DNA of 27,598 bases from Bacillota bacterium (GTDB taxonomy: Bacteria; Bacillota; Clostridia; Lachnospirales; Lachnospiraceae): contig JAEYPA010000127.1 of the NCBI GenBank assembly GCA_023411225.1, positions 1 through 27,598 of the forward strand. The letters run 5' to 3'. Shown here piece by piece: positions 1 through 7,539 of the stretch. How positions within the stretch are numbered: the stretch's first letter is position 1; every line of letters begins with the position of its first letter. Both the position numbers and the translations under genes were made by a program. A model generated the notes under the pieces. That model was not told the DNA's origin. It did no database searches and saw only the letters and a program-made list of their open reading frames with translations.

Positions 1-146
1 GTATCTCCACAATATGCCTAGTAATTTTCGGGTCGGGTAATTTTATTATTCCTTCCATGATTGGTATTCTACTGATACTTACTATCTTTAGAAAACAGCT
101 TGATACCTCTAATCCGAGAAAGGAGGGAGAATATGACACTAACTAG
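1..146 (+). CDS. azlC: AzlC-family branched-chain amino acid exporter, C-terminal end only
   Basis: The frame starting at base 3 is open from the window edge to a TAG at 144-146. It gives about 47 residues: a hydrophobic stretch (ICLVIFGSGNFIIPSMIGIL) and a short polar tail. That fits the last membrane segment and cytoplasmic end of AzlC, the large subunit of the AzlCD branched-chain amino acid exporter. The fragment alone is too short to assign; the call rests on the azlD gene that follows. Its last 14 bases overlap azlD, and the azlD ribosome binding site lies inside this reading frame, so the two are probably translationally coupled. The 5' part is outside the window. Confidence 0.6.
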   Translation, partial: ISTICLVIFGSGNFIIPSMIGILLILTIFRKQLDTSNPRKEGEYDTN

Positions 147-462
147 TATTCAATCTTTCGTAATCATTGGAGCTGTTGCTCTGGCCACAATGCTGACAAG
201 ATTTCTCCCCTTTATTATATTTCCGGAATCCAAACCAGTTCCACCATATATCGCATATTTAGGTAAACGTCTTCCCTCCGCTGTCATTGGACTGCTTGTA
301 GTTTATTGTTTTAAAAATGTTTCCGTTACCTCTTCTCCATATGGAGTTCCAGAGCTTATAACCACACTAGTTATTATTCTTCTACACAAGTTATTTAACA
401 ACACATTGCTAAGTATAGGTGGAGGAACTATATGTTATATGCTCTTTTGTTGGTTTTTGTAA
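133..462 (+). CDS. azlD: AzlD-family branched-chain amino acid exporter, small subunit
   Basis: This 109-residue protein is almost entirely hydrophobic with about four membrane segments. It has the AzlD pattern: an early TRFLPF motif, then KRLPSAVIGLL in the middle and a Gly-rich final helix. AzlD is the small partner of AzlC in the complex that exports branched-chain amino acids across the cytoplasmic membrane. The start is ATG 133, seven bases after AGGAGG at 121-126. A longer reading from a TTG at 100 would put that ribosome binding site inside the gene, so it is rejected. The gene overlaps the end of azlC by 14 bases and is last in the operon. Confidence 0.85.
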   Translation: MTLTSIQSFVIIGAVALATMLTRFLPFIIFPESKPVPPYIAYLGKRLPSAVIGLLVVYCFKNVSVTSSPYGVPELITTLVIILLHKLFNNTLLSIGGGTICYMLFCWFL

Positions 463-500
463 AATCCAAAAAACCCTGATTCTGGTCCATAAATAACTAA

Positions 501-540
501 AGGGCTGTAGTAACATTCTTGAATATGCTACTTCAACCCT
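501..540. terminator. Inverted repeat between convergent genes, probable bidirectional terminator
   Basis: A 40-base inverted repeat is centred at 520/521. Its outer arms (AGGG...CCCT) and most inner positions pair, with a few mismatches or G-U pairs. It lies between the end of azlD (+) and the end of the gene at 574 (-). A T-rich stretch follows on the + side. The stem is imperfect, so confidence is moderate. Confidence 0.5.
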
Positions 541-573
541 ATTATATTTCTGTCATTAATAATAATTCTATCT

Positions 574-804
574 TTATTCGTCAAAATCTACTGTGATATA
601 AAAGCCTTTCGATGTTTCCTTAATATCACTTATCACTCCACTATTAGACTTTAATCTCTCACGAAGGGTATAATTCCCTGACATGGCAACTGCAGGTTCC
701 ACAACATAGTAGTAAGAGGATGGAAGTTTTCCTTCTCGTATCTCAACCTGATCACCAATTTGTACAAGTCCTTGTCGTTCCATCTTAAATTCCATACTTC
801 TCAT
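574..804 (-). CDS. Conserved-looking small protein of unknown function (76 aa)
   Basis: This is a 76-residue soluble protein with no signal peptide or membrane segment. The middle carries SSYYYVVEPAVAMSGNYTLR followed by a basic stretch (RERLKS), and the C-terminus alternates as expected of beta-strands (GFYITVDFDE). I recognise no family. GGGAG lies nine bases before the ATG, so the start is credible. The gene begins 16 bases after the stop of the GNAT-like gene upstream, so the two are probably one transcript. The strand-rich small fold and tight pairing could suggest a partner role, but no function can be assigned. Confidence 0.65.
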   Translation of the reverse strand: MRSMEFKMERQGLVQIGDQVEIREGKLPSSYYYVVEPAVAMSGNYTLRERLKSNSGVISDIKETSKGFYITVDFDE

Positions 805-820
805 GTATCATTACTCCCTG

Positions 821-1306
821 TCATTGATGGCACATAGATTCCTTTAATTTTCTATAGCTTTGATAGCCTGTACTCATCCAATTATCTGTACCATCTTTCA
901 ACCTATTGGAAGCATTTAATCCGCAAAAACTTACTTTGTGGGATTTAAATTCCATAATCAGCTTGTCCTCAAGCTGGGATAGAACCTCTTCCCCGTCATA
1001 TTCATGCAACACATAGGCACCTTCTACATAACCAATTGGATTACCACCAGAAATAAGAGATTCTCCCTTCTTAATGCTTCCTGAGATAAATCCTATAACC
1101 TTAGTCTCATTCTTAGCAACGAAAATGATTAAATCACATTCCTTAATGGCACTTCTGAGTATTTTTAACATTGTATAGTCAGCTATTTGCGCTTCTTCTG
1201 CTTTATCTTCTTTCGTTAACTGCTTTAATTCTCTGGATAATTCATTGTATAGATGAGCAACTTCTAGTAACTCTTCGTATTCGCATCTTTTGATTATGTA
1301 ATCCAT
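821..1306 (-). CDS. GNAT-like protein with degenerate acetyl-CoA motif
   Basis: The protein has 161 residues. The central part (VAKNETKVIGFISGS, then GYVEGAYVLHEYDGEEVLSQLEDKL) follows strands 2 to 4 and helix 3 of GNAT N-acetyltransferases. The order G-Y-V-E-G-A-Y-V recalls the AAC(6')-like branch. The pyrophosphate-binding R/Q-x-x-G-x-G/A signature that should follow the strand is replaced by YDGEEV. Acetyl-CoA binding may therefore be weak or lost. The C-terminal part (STGYQSYRKLKESM) fits the usual GNAT ending. AAGGAG precedes the ATG. It is the first gene of a likely two-gene unit with the 76-aa protein. Substrate unknown. Confidence 0.7.
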   Translation of the reverse strand: MDYIIKRCEYEELLEVAHLYNELSRELKQLTKEDKAEEAQIADYTMLKILRSAIKECDLIIFVAKNETKVIGFISGSIKKGESLISGGNPIGYVEGAYVLHEYDGEEVLSQLEDKLIMEFKSHKVSFCGLNASNRLKDGTDNWMSTGYQSYRKLKESMCHQ

Positions 1307-1471
1307 GACGCATTCTCCTTATCACATGCAGATATTCTCGCTAATACGTCATATACTACTACATATTCTTCTACTTAACAAGCAGGAAAATATATTTTTA
1401 TACAATTTGCAGTTTCTTATACCTATAAATTCTCTTTTTATCTACATAATTACTATTGTATTTTTCGAAAA

Positions 1472-1837
1472 TTAGTTGTATGGCATATAATGCATCGCCT
1501 TAGACTGAAATTCTCTCACAGATAGCATCTTGTTGTCTTCGCTCCATTCAATAAGAGAGACACCATTAAGTGCGTCGACACTATCATTGGATTCACAAGC
1601 AAAATACCATTCAACTATGGAAAGATTATCTTTTTCTATGTAACGATTAATGGTCCACTCTAATACCGTGCCCTTAACTACCCAATCATCAAACCACTGC
1701 TTAACCTGGGATAACCCATGATATTCTGGGCCAAAGCTTTCACTGTAAAATACATTCTTGTGAATGACCTCATCAAAACCATCCCTATTCTTATCTATCC
1801 ACATTTGAAAATATTGTTTTATTAGTTTTTCTCTCAT
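1472..1837 (-). CDS. NTF2-like / SnoaL-type small protein
   Basis: A 121-residue soluble protein with the cone-fold pattern of NTF2-like proteins: an N-terminal helix (KLIKQYFQMWIDKNRDGF), then EYHGLSQVKQWFDDW, then antiparallel strands (WTINRYIEKDNLSIVEWYFAC) and a final strand (REFQSKAMHYMPY). Such proteins range from isomerases to binding modules, so the activity is open. The start is the ATG at 1837, because GGAGG lies six bases upstream of it. A longer reading from an upstream GTG would place that site inside the gene. It stands alone, with 165 bases to the next gene downstream. Confidence 0.7.
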   Translation of the reverse strand: MREKLIKQYFQMWIDKNRDGFDEVIHKNVFYSESFGPEYHGLSQVKQWFDDWVVKGTVLEWTINRYIEKDNLSIVEWYFACESNDSVDALNGVSLIEWSEDNKMLSVREFQSKAMHYMPYN

Positions 1838-1998
1838 AAGTAACCTCCATTTTTTCACATTCCCAATTAAGTTTATTTATCCTAATAATGGCATGTTTTA
1901 CGTCTAATAATTATAATCGTAAATACGGGATTATTCAATCACATTTTTAGTTTACACCTAGGCTTCCTATTCTATAGCACTATATGACTATTATCATT

Positions 1999-2475
1999 TT
2001 AATTCAAATGAGCTATCATAATATATTCTTCTTTCTTCTCATCTGAAACAACAAAGCCAACTCTCTCATATAATTTCACTGCATAATTATCTTTTTGAAC
2101 AGACAGCGACACCTTTAAATATCCACTTGATTTTAAATCTGAGAGCAGTTTTCTTAATAGTGCAGTTCCAATTCCCAAACCTCTATATTCCTTATACACC
2201 GACATAGCAAGAGAAGGAGTATCGCTATCAACATGTCCATAATCATTCATTATACGCACCCATACAGCACCAACGATAGTACCTTTTATCTCTGCGACAA
2301 AAGCCCTATCATGCTTTGAACATCCAAACTCAATAATATATTCTTGCAATTCAGGAGAATTTATTATTGATTTGGGTGGTGGTGCTACACCATCAGGAAT
2401 ATAAATTGCTTGATATAAAAAATCTTTTAATATTGAATATTCTTCTTTCTTAATTTCTCGTATTATGTAGTCCAT
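1999..2475 (-). CDS. GNAT-family N-acetyltransferase
   Basis: A 158-residue acetyltransferase of the GNAT superfamily that transfers acetyl from acetyl-CoA to an amine, substrate unknown. The acetyl-CoA pyrophosphate loop is intact (R-G-L-G-I-G, residues 98-103) after the strand SLAMSVYKEY, followed by helix ALLRKLLSDLKSSG. The C-terminal half shows the usual pattern VSLSVQKDNYAVKLYERVGF, with the N-x-x-A-x-x-L-Y-E-x-x-G-F signature. ATG 2475 is chosen because GGAAG lies just upstream; a TTG nine codons earlier has no such site. It is flanked by 130 or more non-coding bases on each side and is probably transcribed alone. Confidence 0.85.
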   Translation of the reverse strand: MDYIIREIKKEEYSILKDFLYQAIYIPDGVAPPPKSIINSPELQEYIIEFGCSKHDRAFVAEIKGTIVGAVWVRIMNDYGHVDSDTPSLAMSVYKEYRGLGIGTALLRKLLSDLKSSGYLKVSLSVQKDNYAVKLYERVGFVVSDEKKEEYIMIAHLN

Positions 2476-2554
2476 ATTATAACTTCCAGCTCCAATTTTC
2501 AATTATAATCAATTTATCATATCTACAATGATACCACACTTATTTTTGTAATAG

Positions 2555-2593
2555 AAGATGGCGCAGATAATGTTTCCACTACCTACGCCATTT
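2555..2593 (-). terminator. Probable leuS terminator
   Basis: ATGGCGCAG at 2558-2566 pairs with CTACGCCAT at 2583-2591 with one mismatch and a 16-base loop. It sits about 50 bases after the leuS stop. The U-tract on the minus strand is weak (CTTCTATT), which lowers confidence. Confidence 0.45.
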
Positions 2594-2643
2594 AACTTCC
2601 ATATTCTCATGCTCCATATTCACTTGTGATCTTGTTTCTTAAA

Positions 2644-5049
2644 TTATTTCATTACAATATTTACAATTCTTCCTGGAACATAAATTTCTTTTATAATATT
2701 TGAAGTCAGCTTATCTGCAACCGCGTCTTTTGCTTTTGCAATAACGTCATCCTTAGGATCATCCTTACCAATCATAATGGTTCCCTTGGTCTCTCCATTA
2801 ATCTGAACAGCTATCTCAATGGTAGATTCTATGGTTTTGGCTTCCTCATATTCCGGCCAGGTGCTCTCATAGATTCTTCCGCCAAAATCAAGCTTTTCCC
2901 ACATCTCCTCTGTCATGTGAGGTGCCACTGGATTTAAAAGTACGATTAAAGTCTTTAACTCACCCTTGGTTACACTACCCTTCTTATAGAAGTCATTAAT
3001 CAGGGCCATCATGGCGGCGATTGCAGTATTGTACTTCAGGTTCTCAAAGTCAGAGCTTACCTTCTTGATGGTCTGGTGCATCTTAGTTTCAAGGTCCTTG
3101 GAATAACCTTCTTCATCCGTTACAATTTCCTGCAGCTTCCATACTCTCTCTAAGAAACGACGGCAGCCCTTAACACCATCCTCAGACCAGGAAGCGCTAA
3201 GATCAAAAGCTCCGATAAACATCTCATAGGTACGAAGGGTATCTGCACCATAATCTCTTACAATATCATCCGGATTGACAACATTACCACGGGATTTGGA
3301 CATCTTTTCTCCATTTTCCCCTAGAATCATTCCATGGGAGGTTCTCTTCTGATATGGCTCCTTCGTAGGAACAATGCCATTATCATATAAGAACTTATGC
3401 CAGAAACGAGAATATAGAAGATGAAGAGTTGTATGCTCCATACCACCATTGTACCAATCTACCGGAAGCCAATAATTTAAAGCTTCTTTGCTTGCAAGAG
3501 CCTCTGTGTTATGAGGGTCTGTATAACGTAAATAATACCAGGAGGAACCGGCCCACTGAGGCATAGTATCCGTTTCTCTCTTAGCAGATCCTCCACAGCA
3601 AGGACAAGTTGTATTTACCCAGTCTGTCATAGCAGCTAGAGGGGATTCCCCATTATCCGTAGGCATATAGCTATTTACTTCTGGAAGTTCTAACGGAAGG
3701 TCTTTCTCCTCAAGTGGAACAAAACCGCATTTCTCACATTTTACAAGTGGAATAGGTTCTCCCCAATATCTTTGTCTGGAGAATACCCAGTCTCTTAATT
3801 TAAAGTTTACCTTCTTTTCACCAATGCCCTTTTCTGTTAAGAACTGAATAATCTTCTCTTTCGCCTCAGCCACTTCAAGGCCATTCAAGAAATCAGAGTT
3901 TACCATCTTACCGGTCGCAGTGTTTGTATAGGCTTCCTCCTGTACATTTCCCCCAGCTACAACCTCAATAATTGGAAGATTAAATTTCTTAGCAAAATCC
4001 CAGTCTCTTTCATCATGAGCTGGTACCGCCATAATTGCACCGGTTCCATAGCTCATTAATACATAGTCTGAAATCCAGATTGGAATCTCTTTGTTATTTA
4101 CAGGGTTAATGGCACAAAGACCTTCTAACTGAACACCAGTCTTGTCTTTGGCAAGCTCTGAACGCTCAAAATCAGACTTTCTGGCAGCCATTTCACGATA
4201 TTCCTGAATAGCATCCCAGTTAGTGATGGAATCCTTATATTTATCAATGATTGGATGCTCTGGAGACACAACCATGTAGGTAGCTCCAAACAGGGTGTCT
4301 GGTCTTGTAGTATAAATTCGAAGCTTTTCTTCTTTATCTTTGATTTGGAAATCTACTTCTGCACCATGAGAACGGCCAATCCAGTTCTTCTGGGAAATCT
4401 TAACCTTCTCTATAAAGTCAACACTGTCCAAATCATCTATCAATTTATCTGCATATTCTGTAATCTTTAACATCCACTGACTCTTAACTTTGCGGACAAC
4501 CTCTGCACCACAGCGCTCACAAACCCCATTAACTACTTCTTCATTGGCAAGACCAACCTTACAGGAAGTACACCAGTTAATAGGCATCTCTGTCTTATAA
4601 GCAAGTCCTGCTTTAAATAACTTTAAGAATATCCACTGAGTCCATTTGTAATACAGAGGATCAGTGGTATTGATTTCTCTGTCCCAATCAAAGGAGTATC
4701 CAAGGGAATGAAGTTGTTCCTTAAATCTTGCAACATTATTCTTGGTTACAATCTTTGGATGAATCTTATTCTTGATGGCATAGTTTTCTGTTGGTAGACC
4801 AAATGCATCCCAGCCCATAGGATAAAGCACATTATAGCCCTGCATTCTTCTCTTTCTGGCCACAATATCAAGAGCTGTATATGGTCTAGGATGTCCAACA
4901 TGAAGTCCCTGTCCTGAAGGATAAGGGAATTCTACTAGCGCATAATATTTTGGTTTGGAATAGTCATTTGTCGCAGCAAATGCTTTCTCATTATCCCATA
5001 CTTTTTGCCATTTTTTTTCAATGGACTTATGATTATAGGTTTCTAACAT
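2644..5049 (-). CDS. leuS: Leucyl-tRNA synthetase
   Basis: A complete 801-residue class I aminoacyl-tRNA synthetase that charges tRNA-Leu in the cytoplasm. Visible motifs are FPYPSGQGLHVGHPRP with the HIGH-type HVGH at about 50-53, a CxxC zinc-like pair (CTSC ... CERC), the CP1 editing domain signatures TTRPDT and GTGAIMAVPAHDERD, a second CEKC/CPCC insertion, and KMSKS at 582-586. Length is typical of bacterial LeuRS. ATG 5049 is the start because GGAGG lies five bases upstream; an ATG four codons earlier would overlap that site. Expression is controlled by the T-box leader immediately upstream. Confidence 0.98.
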   Translation of the reverse strand: MLETYNHKSIEKKWQKVWDNEKAFAATNDYSKPKYYALVEFPYPSGQGLHVGHPRPYTALDIVARKRRMQGYNVLYPMGWDAFGLPTENYAIKNKIHPKIVTKNNVARFKEQLHSLGYSFDWDREINTTDPLYYKWTQWIFLKLFKAGLAYKTEMPINWCTSCKVGLANEEVVNGVCERCGAEVVRKVKSQWMLKITEYADKLIDDLDSVDFIEKVKISQKNWIGRSHGAEVDFQIKDKEEKLRIYTTRPDTLFGATYMVVSPEHPIIDKYKDSITNWDAIQEYREMAARKSDFERSELAKDKTGVQLEGLCAINPVNNKEIPIWISDYVLMSYGTGAIMAVPAHDERDWDFAKKFNLPIIEVVAGGNVQEEAYTNTATGKMVNSDFLNGLEVAEAKEKIIQFLTEKGIGEKKVNFKLRDWVFSRQRYWGEPIPLVKCEKCGFVPLEEKDLPLELPEVNSYMPTDNGESPLAAMTDWVNTTCPCCGGSAKRETDTMPQWAGSSWYYLRYTDPHNTEALASKEALNYWLPVDWYNGGMEHTTLHLLYSRFWHKFLYDNGIVPTKEPYQKRTSHGMILGENGEKMSKSRGNVVNPDDIVRDYGADTLRTYEMFIGAFDLSASWSEDGVKGCRRFLERVWKLQEIVTDEEGYSKDLETKMHQTIKKVSSDFENLKYNTAIAAMMALINDFYKKGSVTKGELKTLIVLLNPVAPHMTEEMWEKLDFGGRIYESTWPEYEEAKTIESTIEIAVQINGETKGTIMIGKDDPKDDVIAKAKDAVADKLTSNIIKEIYVPGRIVNIVMK

Positions 5050-5134
5050 GTTTTCCTCCATTCTGTGATCCCGGAAATTCTTGTTTTAGTATTGGCTTAA
5101 ATATTACTAATTAGACATTAGGAACAAAAACAAA

Positions 5135-5360
5135 AGCCTCCGTCTCGTAAGAGACGAAGGCTAAAACTCCGTGGTACCACTCTAATTCGTAAAGTCCTCT
5201 GACTTTATACGCACTTAAGATTCTGTAACGTGAATTACACGCTTCTACCTACTGTTAGTTCAATAGAAGGACTCAAAGGCGAGTTGGGAGTTTAAGCTAC
5301 TGCCTCACACCTACCGGCAGCTCTCTGAAAGCTATGTCCTCTTAGTACTCCTTATCATTG
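5135..5360 (-). promoter_or_regulatory. T-box leader (leucine type) with intrinsic terminator controlling leuS
   Basis: Reading the minus strand, stem I begins near 5355 with AAGGAGTA and closes with TCCTT at about 5266-5270. The distal GGTAGGTGTGAGGCAG region is present. The conserved T-box stretch AGTGGTACCACGG lies at about 5169-5182 and pairs with the 3' end of uncharged tRNA. A strong terminator stem follows (5135-5146 with 5151-5162, one mismatch, loop at 5147-5150) and then a U-rich tract, TTTTGTTTTTG. A CTC codon at 5281-5283 lies where the specifier is expected, which matches tRNA-Leu(GAG) and the downstream leuS. Uncharged tRNA-Leu should favour the antiterminator and raise leuS expression. 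Confidence 0.92.
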
Positions 5361-5382
5361 TCGTATCTAATATAACAAAATC

Positions 5383-5410
5383 ATTCTACCATACTAAACA
5401 AATTTGTCAA
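5383..5410 (-). promoter_or_regulatory. Probable promoter of the leuS T-box transcript
   Basis: On the minus strand TTGACA (5405-5410) is followed after 16 bases by TAGAAT (5383-5388). This places the RNA start near 5375, about 20 bases before the T-box stem I begins. Confidence 0.7.
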
Positions 5411-5426
5411 CTAAAACCATGTTTAC

Positions 5427-5804
5427 TTATTGAAACAATGCCTTATAGAATACTATATCGAACACATTTTCAGTAGTTGTATAGCTCTTATTCTCCTTCT
5501 TCATATGAGTACTGTCATAGATAAATATCTCGACTGCCTTTTCTCCGTCCCCACTAGACATAGATACTTTATACAGATATTTATCTCCTAGGTCGTCATT
5601 CTCCTCTTTAAAGATAATCTTCCCTAAGTCCTTCTTAACAGTCGTAATCTGTTCTTTGGTTAAGCTAACCTCTTTTCCAGTAACCCTATTTACTATATTC
5701 ACCTTATTAATATTATCAAATTGCAGAGTATATGTGGTTGATATACACCCTTTAAGCATGGTCATTATGGTTAGAATTAGTCCCAAAACACCAATTTTCT
5801 TCAT
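5427..5804 (-). CDS. Small putative lipoprotein, function unknown
   Basis: A 125-residue protein with a short type II signal peptide: MKK, a hydrophobic run, then a lipobox-like MLKGC with Cys at residue 20. The mature part has no family I recognise; it is polar with several strands (YTLQFDNINKVNIVNRVTGKEV and YLYKVSMSSGDGEKAVEIFIY). It starts 15 bases after the stop of the L,D-transpeptidase gene. The AGGAG begins within that stop codon, so the two are co-transcribed and probably coupled. A surface location next to the membrane-anchored transpeptidase is inferred. A role in wall modification is possible but unproven. Confidence 0.75.
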   Translation of the reverse strand: MKKIGVLGLILTIMTMLKGCISTTYTLQFDNINKVNIVNRVTGKEVSLTKEQITTVKKDLGKIIFKEENDDLGDKYLYKVSMSSGDGEKAVEIFIYDSTHMKKENKSYTTTENVFDIVFYKALFQ

Positions 5805-5819
5805 CCCTCAAATATCTCC

Positions 5820-7334
5820 TTAATTGCTAGCAGATTTCGTTTTCTTAGCCTTTTCCTTTGCTTTTTCCCCTAAAACTTCTGCTTTCCTATAATTTTCTTT
5901 ATCGTAACTTTCTGAACCATTCAACTTATAAACATACACTGCTGTACCACGTTTTACATAGGAAAAGATTTGCTTTGCTATTTCAGGTGGTAGATTAATA
6001 CAACCATGAGAGCCATTTCTCAAGAAGATTTCACCACCAAAGCCACTTCTCCAACCTGCATCATGCATACCAATATCACCGTTAAAAGGCATCCAGTACT
6101 TAACCGGTTGACTATAGCCCTCACCAACTAATGTAGCATCCGTCTTTGTAAACTGTATTGGATAGGTACCGGTAGGTGTTTCATGCCCTTTAGAAATATC
6201 ACCAGAAACAAAATCTGATTCTAATACTTTCTTTCCATCTACCACTAAGAATAAATGCTGGGCAGATAGATTAATTTCAACATAGGTATTGCCTACATCA
6301 TCACTTCCATGTTGATTGGCGGTCTGGTAGTAAACAGGTGTTTTTACCTTCTGCTCACCCTTCTTAATACATTCAATAATCTCTTCCAGTTCGGCATCAC
6401 GATTCATCCACCAGCCGTAATCTCCACCTGTAATTTCAATCTCAACGCCATAGCTCGTCTTTAACTTTCTTTTCATGCCAAAAGAGTTATAATTCTTTCC
6501 AATGTGATTCACAAATTCCTTGATTTTATCTTTATCGATCTTTACATTGAATTTTTTATCTATTGAAATAGCTGGTCCAATAATGCTGGAATCCAATATC
6601 TCTGTATCATTACCAAACTCATAGGTTAACTTTGTAGAGGCATATTTATTTGCAACTTCCACTGCCTTACTAATCTTAGGATCCTCACTAGTTAAGGTTG
6701 GTTTTTTATAACAGTCAACTTCCTCTATAGATATGGATGGTTGTAAATTATGTATTGCATCCAAAACTTTAGTATATAACTTATCTTTTAACACTTCATA
6801 GCCTGGGTCTTCCTTCGCTATGGAGAAGCCAACACCTTCAACATACTCCTCTAAATAAGCATTCTTTGGAGCCTGAATGTTTTCTTCCTTAAAACATTCC
6901 AGCTTATCATAAGCCTCTTTAAACTGCTTCTCATCAATAACCAAGGTAAAAGGATTTTCAATTTTATTATTTCCCCAACTACTTGTTACCCATTTATATG
7001 GAGATTGATTTTCCATTAAGGTCTTTATATCAGTATCATATTTCACCTCTAAACCAATGTCAGCTCCTGAAATAGTCTCTTTTTTATTATTTCTCTCTTC
7101 AATTGTGAGTTTATAGGTATGAATTTCATAACTAATTTTTTCCTTGGCTTTCTCTACTGTAAGATTGGAGCAATCCACGCCATTAATAAATGTCTGAGCA
7201 TAGAAATGCGTCTTATAATATTGACTGATTCCAAGGTAAGCGCCTAAGACTAAAACAATCATTACCGATACGAAGATACCTATAATTTTTATACTTCTCT
7301 TCTTTCTTCTATTGTTTGTTATTCTATTACCCAT
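5820..7334 (-). CDS. Membrane-anchored L,D-transpeptidase (YkuD domain)
   Basis: The 504-residue protein has a basic N-terminus (RRKKRSIK), one membrane segment at about 15-38 and a long extracytoplasmic part. Residues 45-330 look like the tandem peptidoglycan-binding-like domains found before YkuD domains in clostridia. The YkuD domain at about 349-471 has IGMHDA (His 424) and GSHGCINLP with nucleophile Cys 445. Such enzymes form 3-3 peptide cross-links or attach substrates to meso-diaminopimelate in the wall. A Lys/Ala-rich tail follows. ATG 7334 has AGAGGG eight bases upstream; a GTG 19 codons earlier lacks support. It is the first gene of an operon with the small lipoprotein. Confidence 0.9.
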   Translation of the reverse strand: MGNRITNNRRKKRSIKIIGIFVSVMIVLVLGAYLGISQYYKTHFYAQTFINGVDCSNLTVEKAKEKISYEIHTYKLTIEERNNKKETISGADIGLEVKYDTDIKTLMENQSPYKWVTSSWGNNKIENPFTLVIDEKQFKEAYDKLECFKEENIQAPKNAYLEEYVEGVGFSIAKEDPGYEVLKDKLYTKVLDAIHNLQPSISIEEVDCYKKPTLTSEDPKISKAVEVANKYASTKLTYEFGNDTEILDSSIIGPAISIDKKFNVKIDKDKIKEFVNHIGKNYNSFGMKRKLKTSYGVEIEITGGDYGWWMNRDAELEEIIECIKKGEQKVKTPVYYQTANQHGSDDVGNTYVEINLSAQHLFLVVDGKKVLESDFVSGDISKGHETPTGTYPIQFTKTDATLVGEGYSQPVKYWMPFNGDIGMHDAGWRSGFGGEIFLRNGSHGCINLPPEIAKQIFSYVKRGTAVYVYKLNGSESYDKENYRKAEVLGEKAKEKAKKTKSASN

Positions 7335-7353
7335 ATTACCCTCTTCTTCTAAT

Positions 7354-7381
7354 ATTATAGTGTTTCTATTATAGTGTTTCT
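7354..7381 (-). repeat. Tandem 14-bp repeat carrying two TATAAT boxes upstream of the L,D-transpeptidase
   Basis: Two exact head-to-tail copies of a 14-base unit lie at 7354-7367 and 7368-7381, just upstream of the L,D-transpeptidase ribosome binding site. Read on the minus strand each unit is AGAAACACTATAAT and ends in a perfect -10-like hexamer. I see no good -35 at the right distance for either, so promoter function is uncertain. Confidence 0.7.
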
Positions 7382-7459
7382 GCTTGGTCACAAATTGTAG
7401 CTTACTATATCATTATACAAAATATATTTTTAATGTCTAAAAATATACTAAGATTTAAT

Positions 7460-7505
7460 TATATTTAAATACTTTGTAATAAAGATTACAAAGTATTTAA
7501 ATATA
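7460..7505. repeat. Perfect 21-bp AT-rich hairpin
   Basis: Bases 7460-7480 are exactly complementary to 7485-7505, with a four-base loop AAAG. The stem has only three G-C pairs. It sits between the DUF3298 gene and the L,D-transpeptidase operon, 26 bases past the DUF3298 stop. It could act as a second terminator or an RNA stability hairpin. Confidence 0.8.
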
Positions 7506-7510
7506 TATGT

Positions 7511-7539
7511 ATCCTCTAATCTTCACCTAATTAGAGGAT
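7511..7539 (-). terminator. Hairpin overlapping the stop codon of the DUF3298 gene
   Basis: ATCCTCTAAT (7511-7520) and ATTAGAGGAT (7530-7539) form a perfect 10-bp stem with a nine-base loop. The right arm includes the stop codon at 7531-7533. No strong U-tract follows on the minus strand, so it may work together with the larger hairpin at 7460-7505. Confidence 0.5.

Noticed and set aside
100..132. Upstream TTG start for azlD
   Set aside because: It would place the strong AGGAGG inside the gene, and the added residues do not fit AzlD.
4255..4470. Plus-strand frame inside leuS
   Set aside because: It is antisense to the LeuRS editing domain; Cys/Phe-rich composition is typical of a shadow frame.
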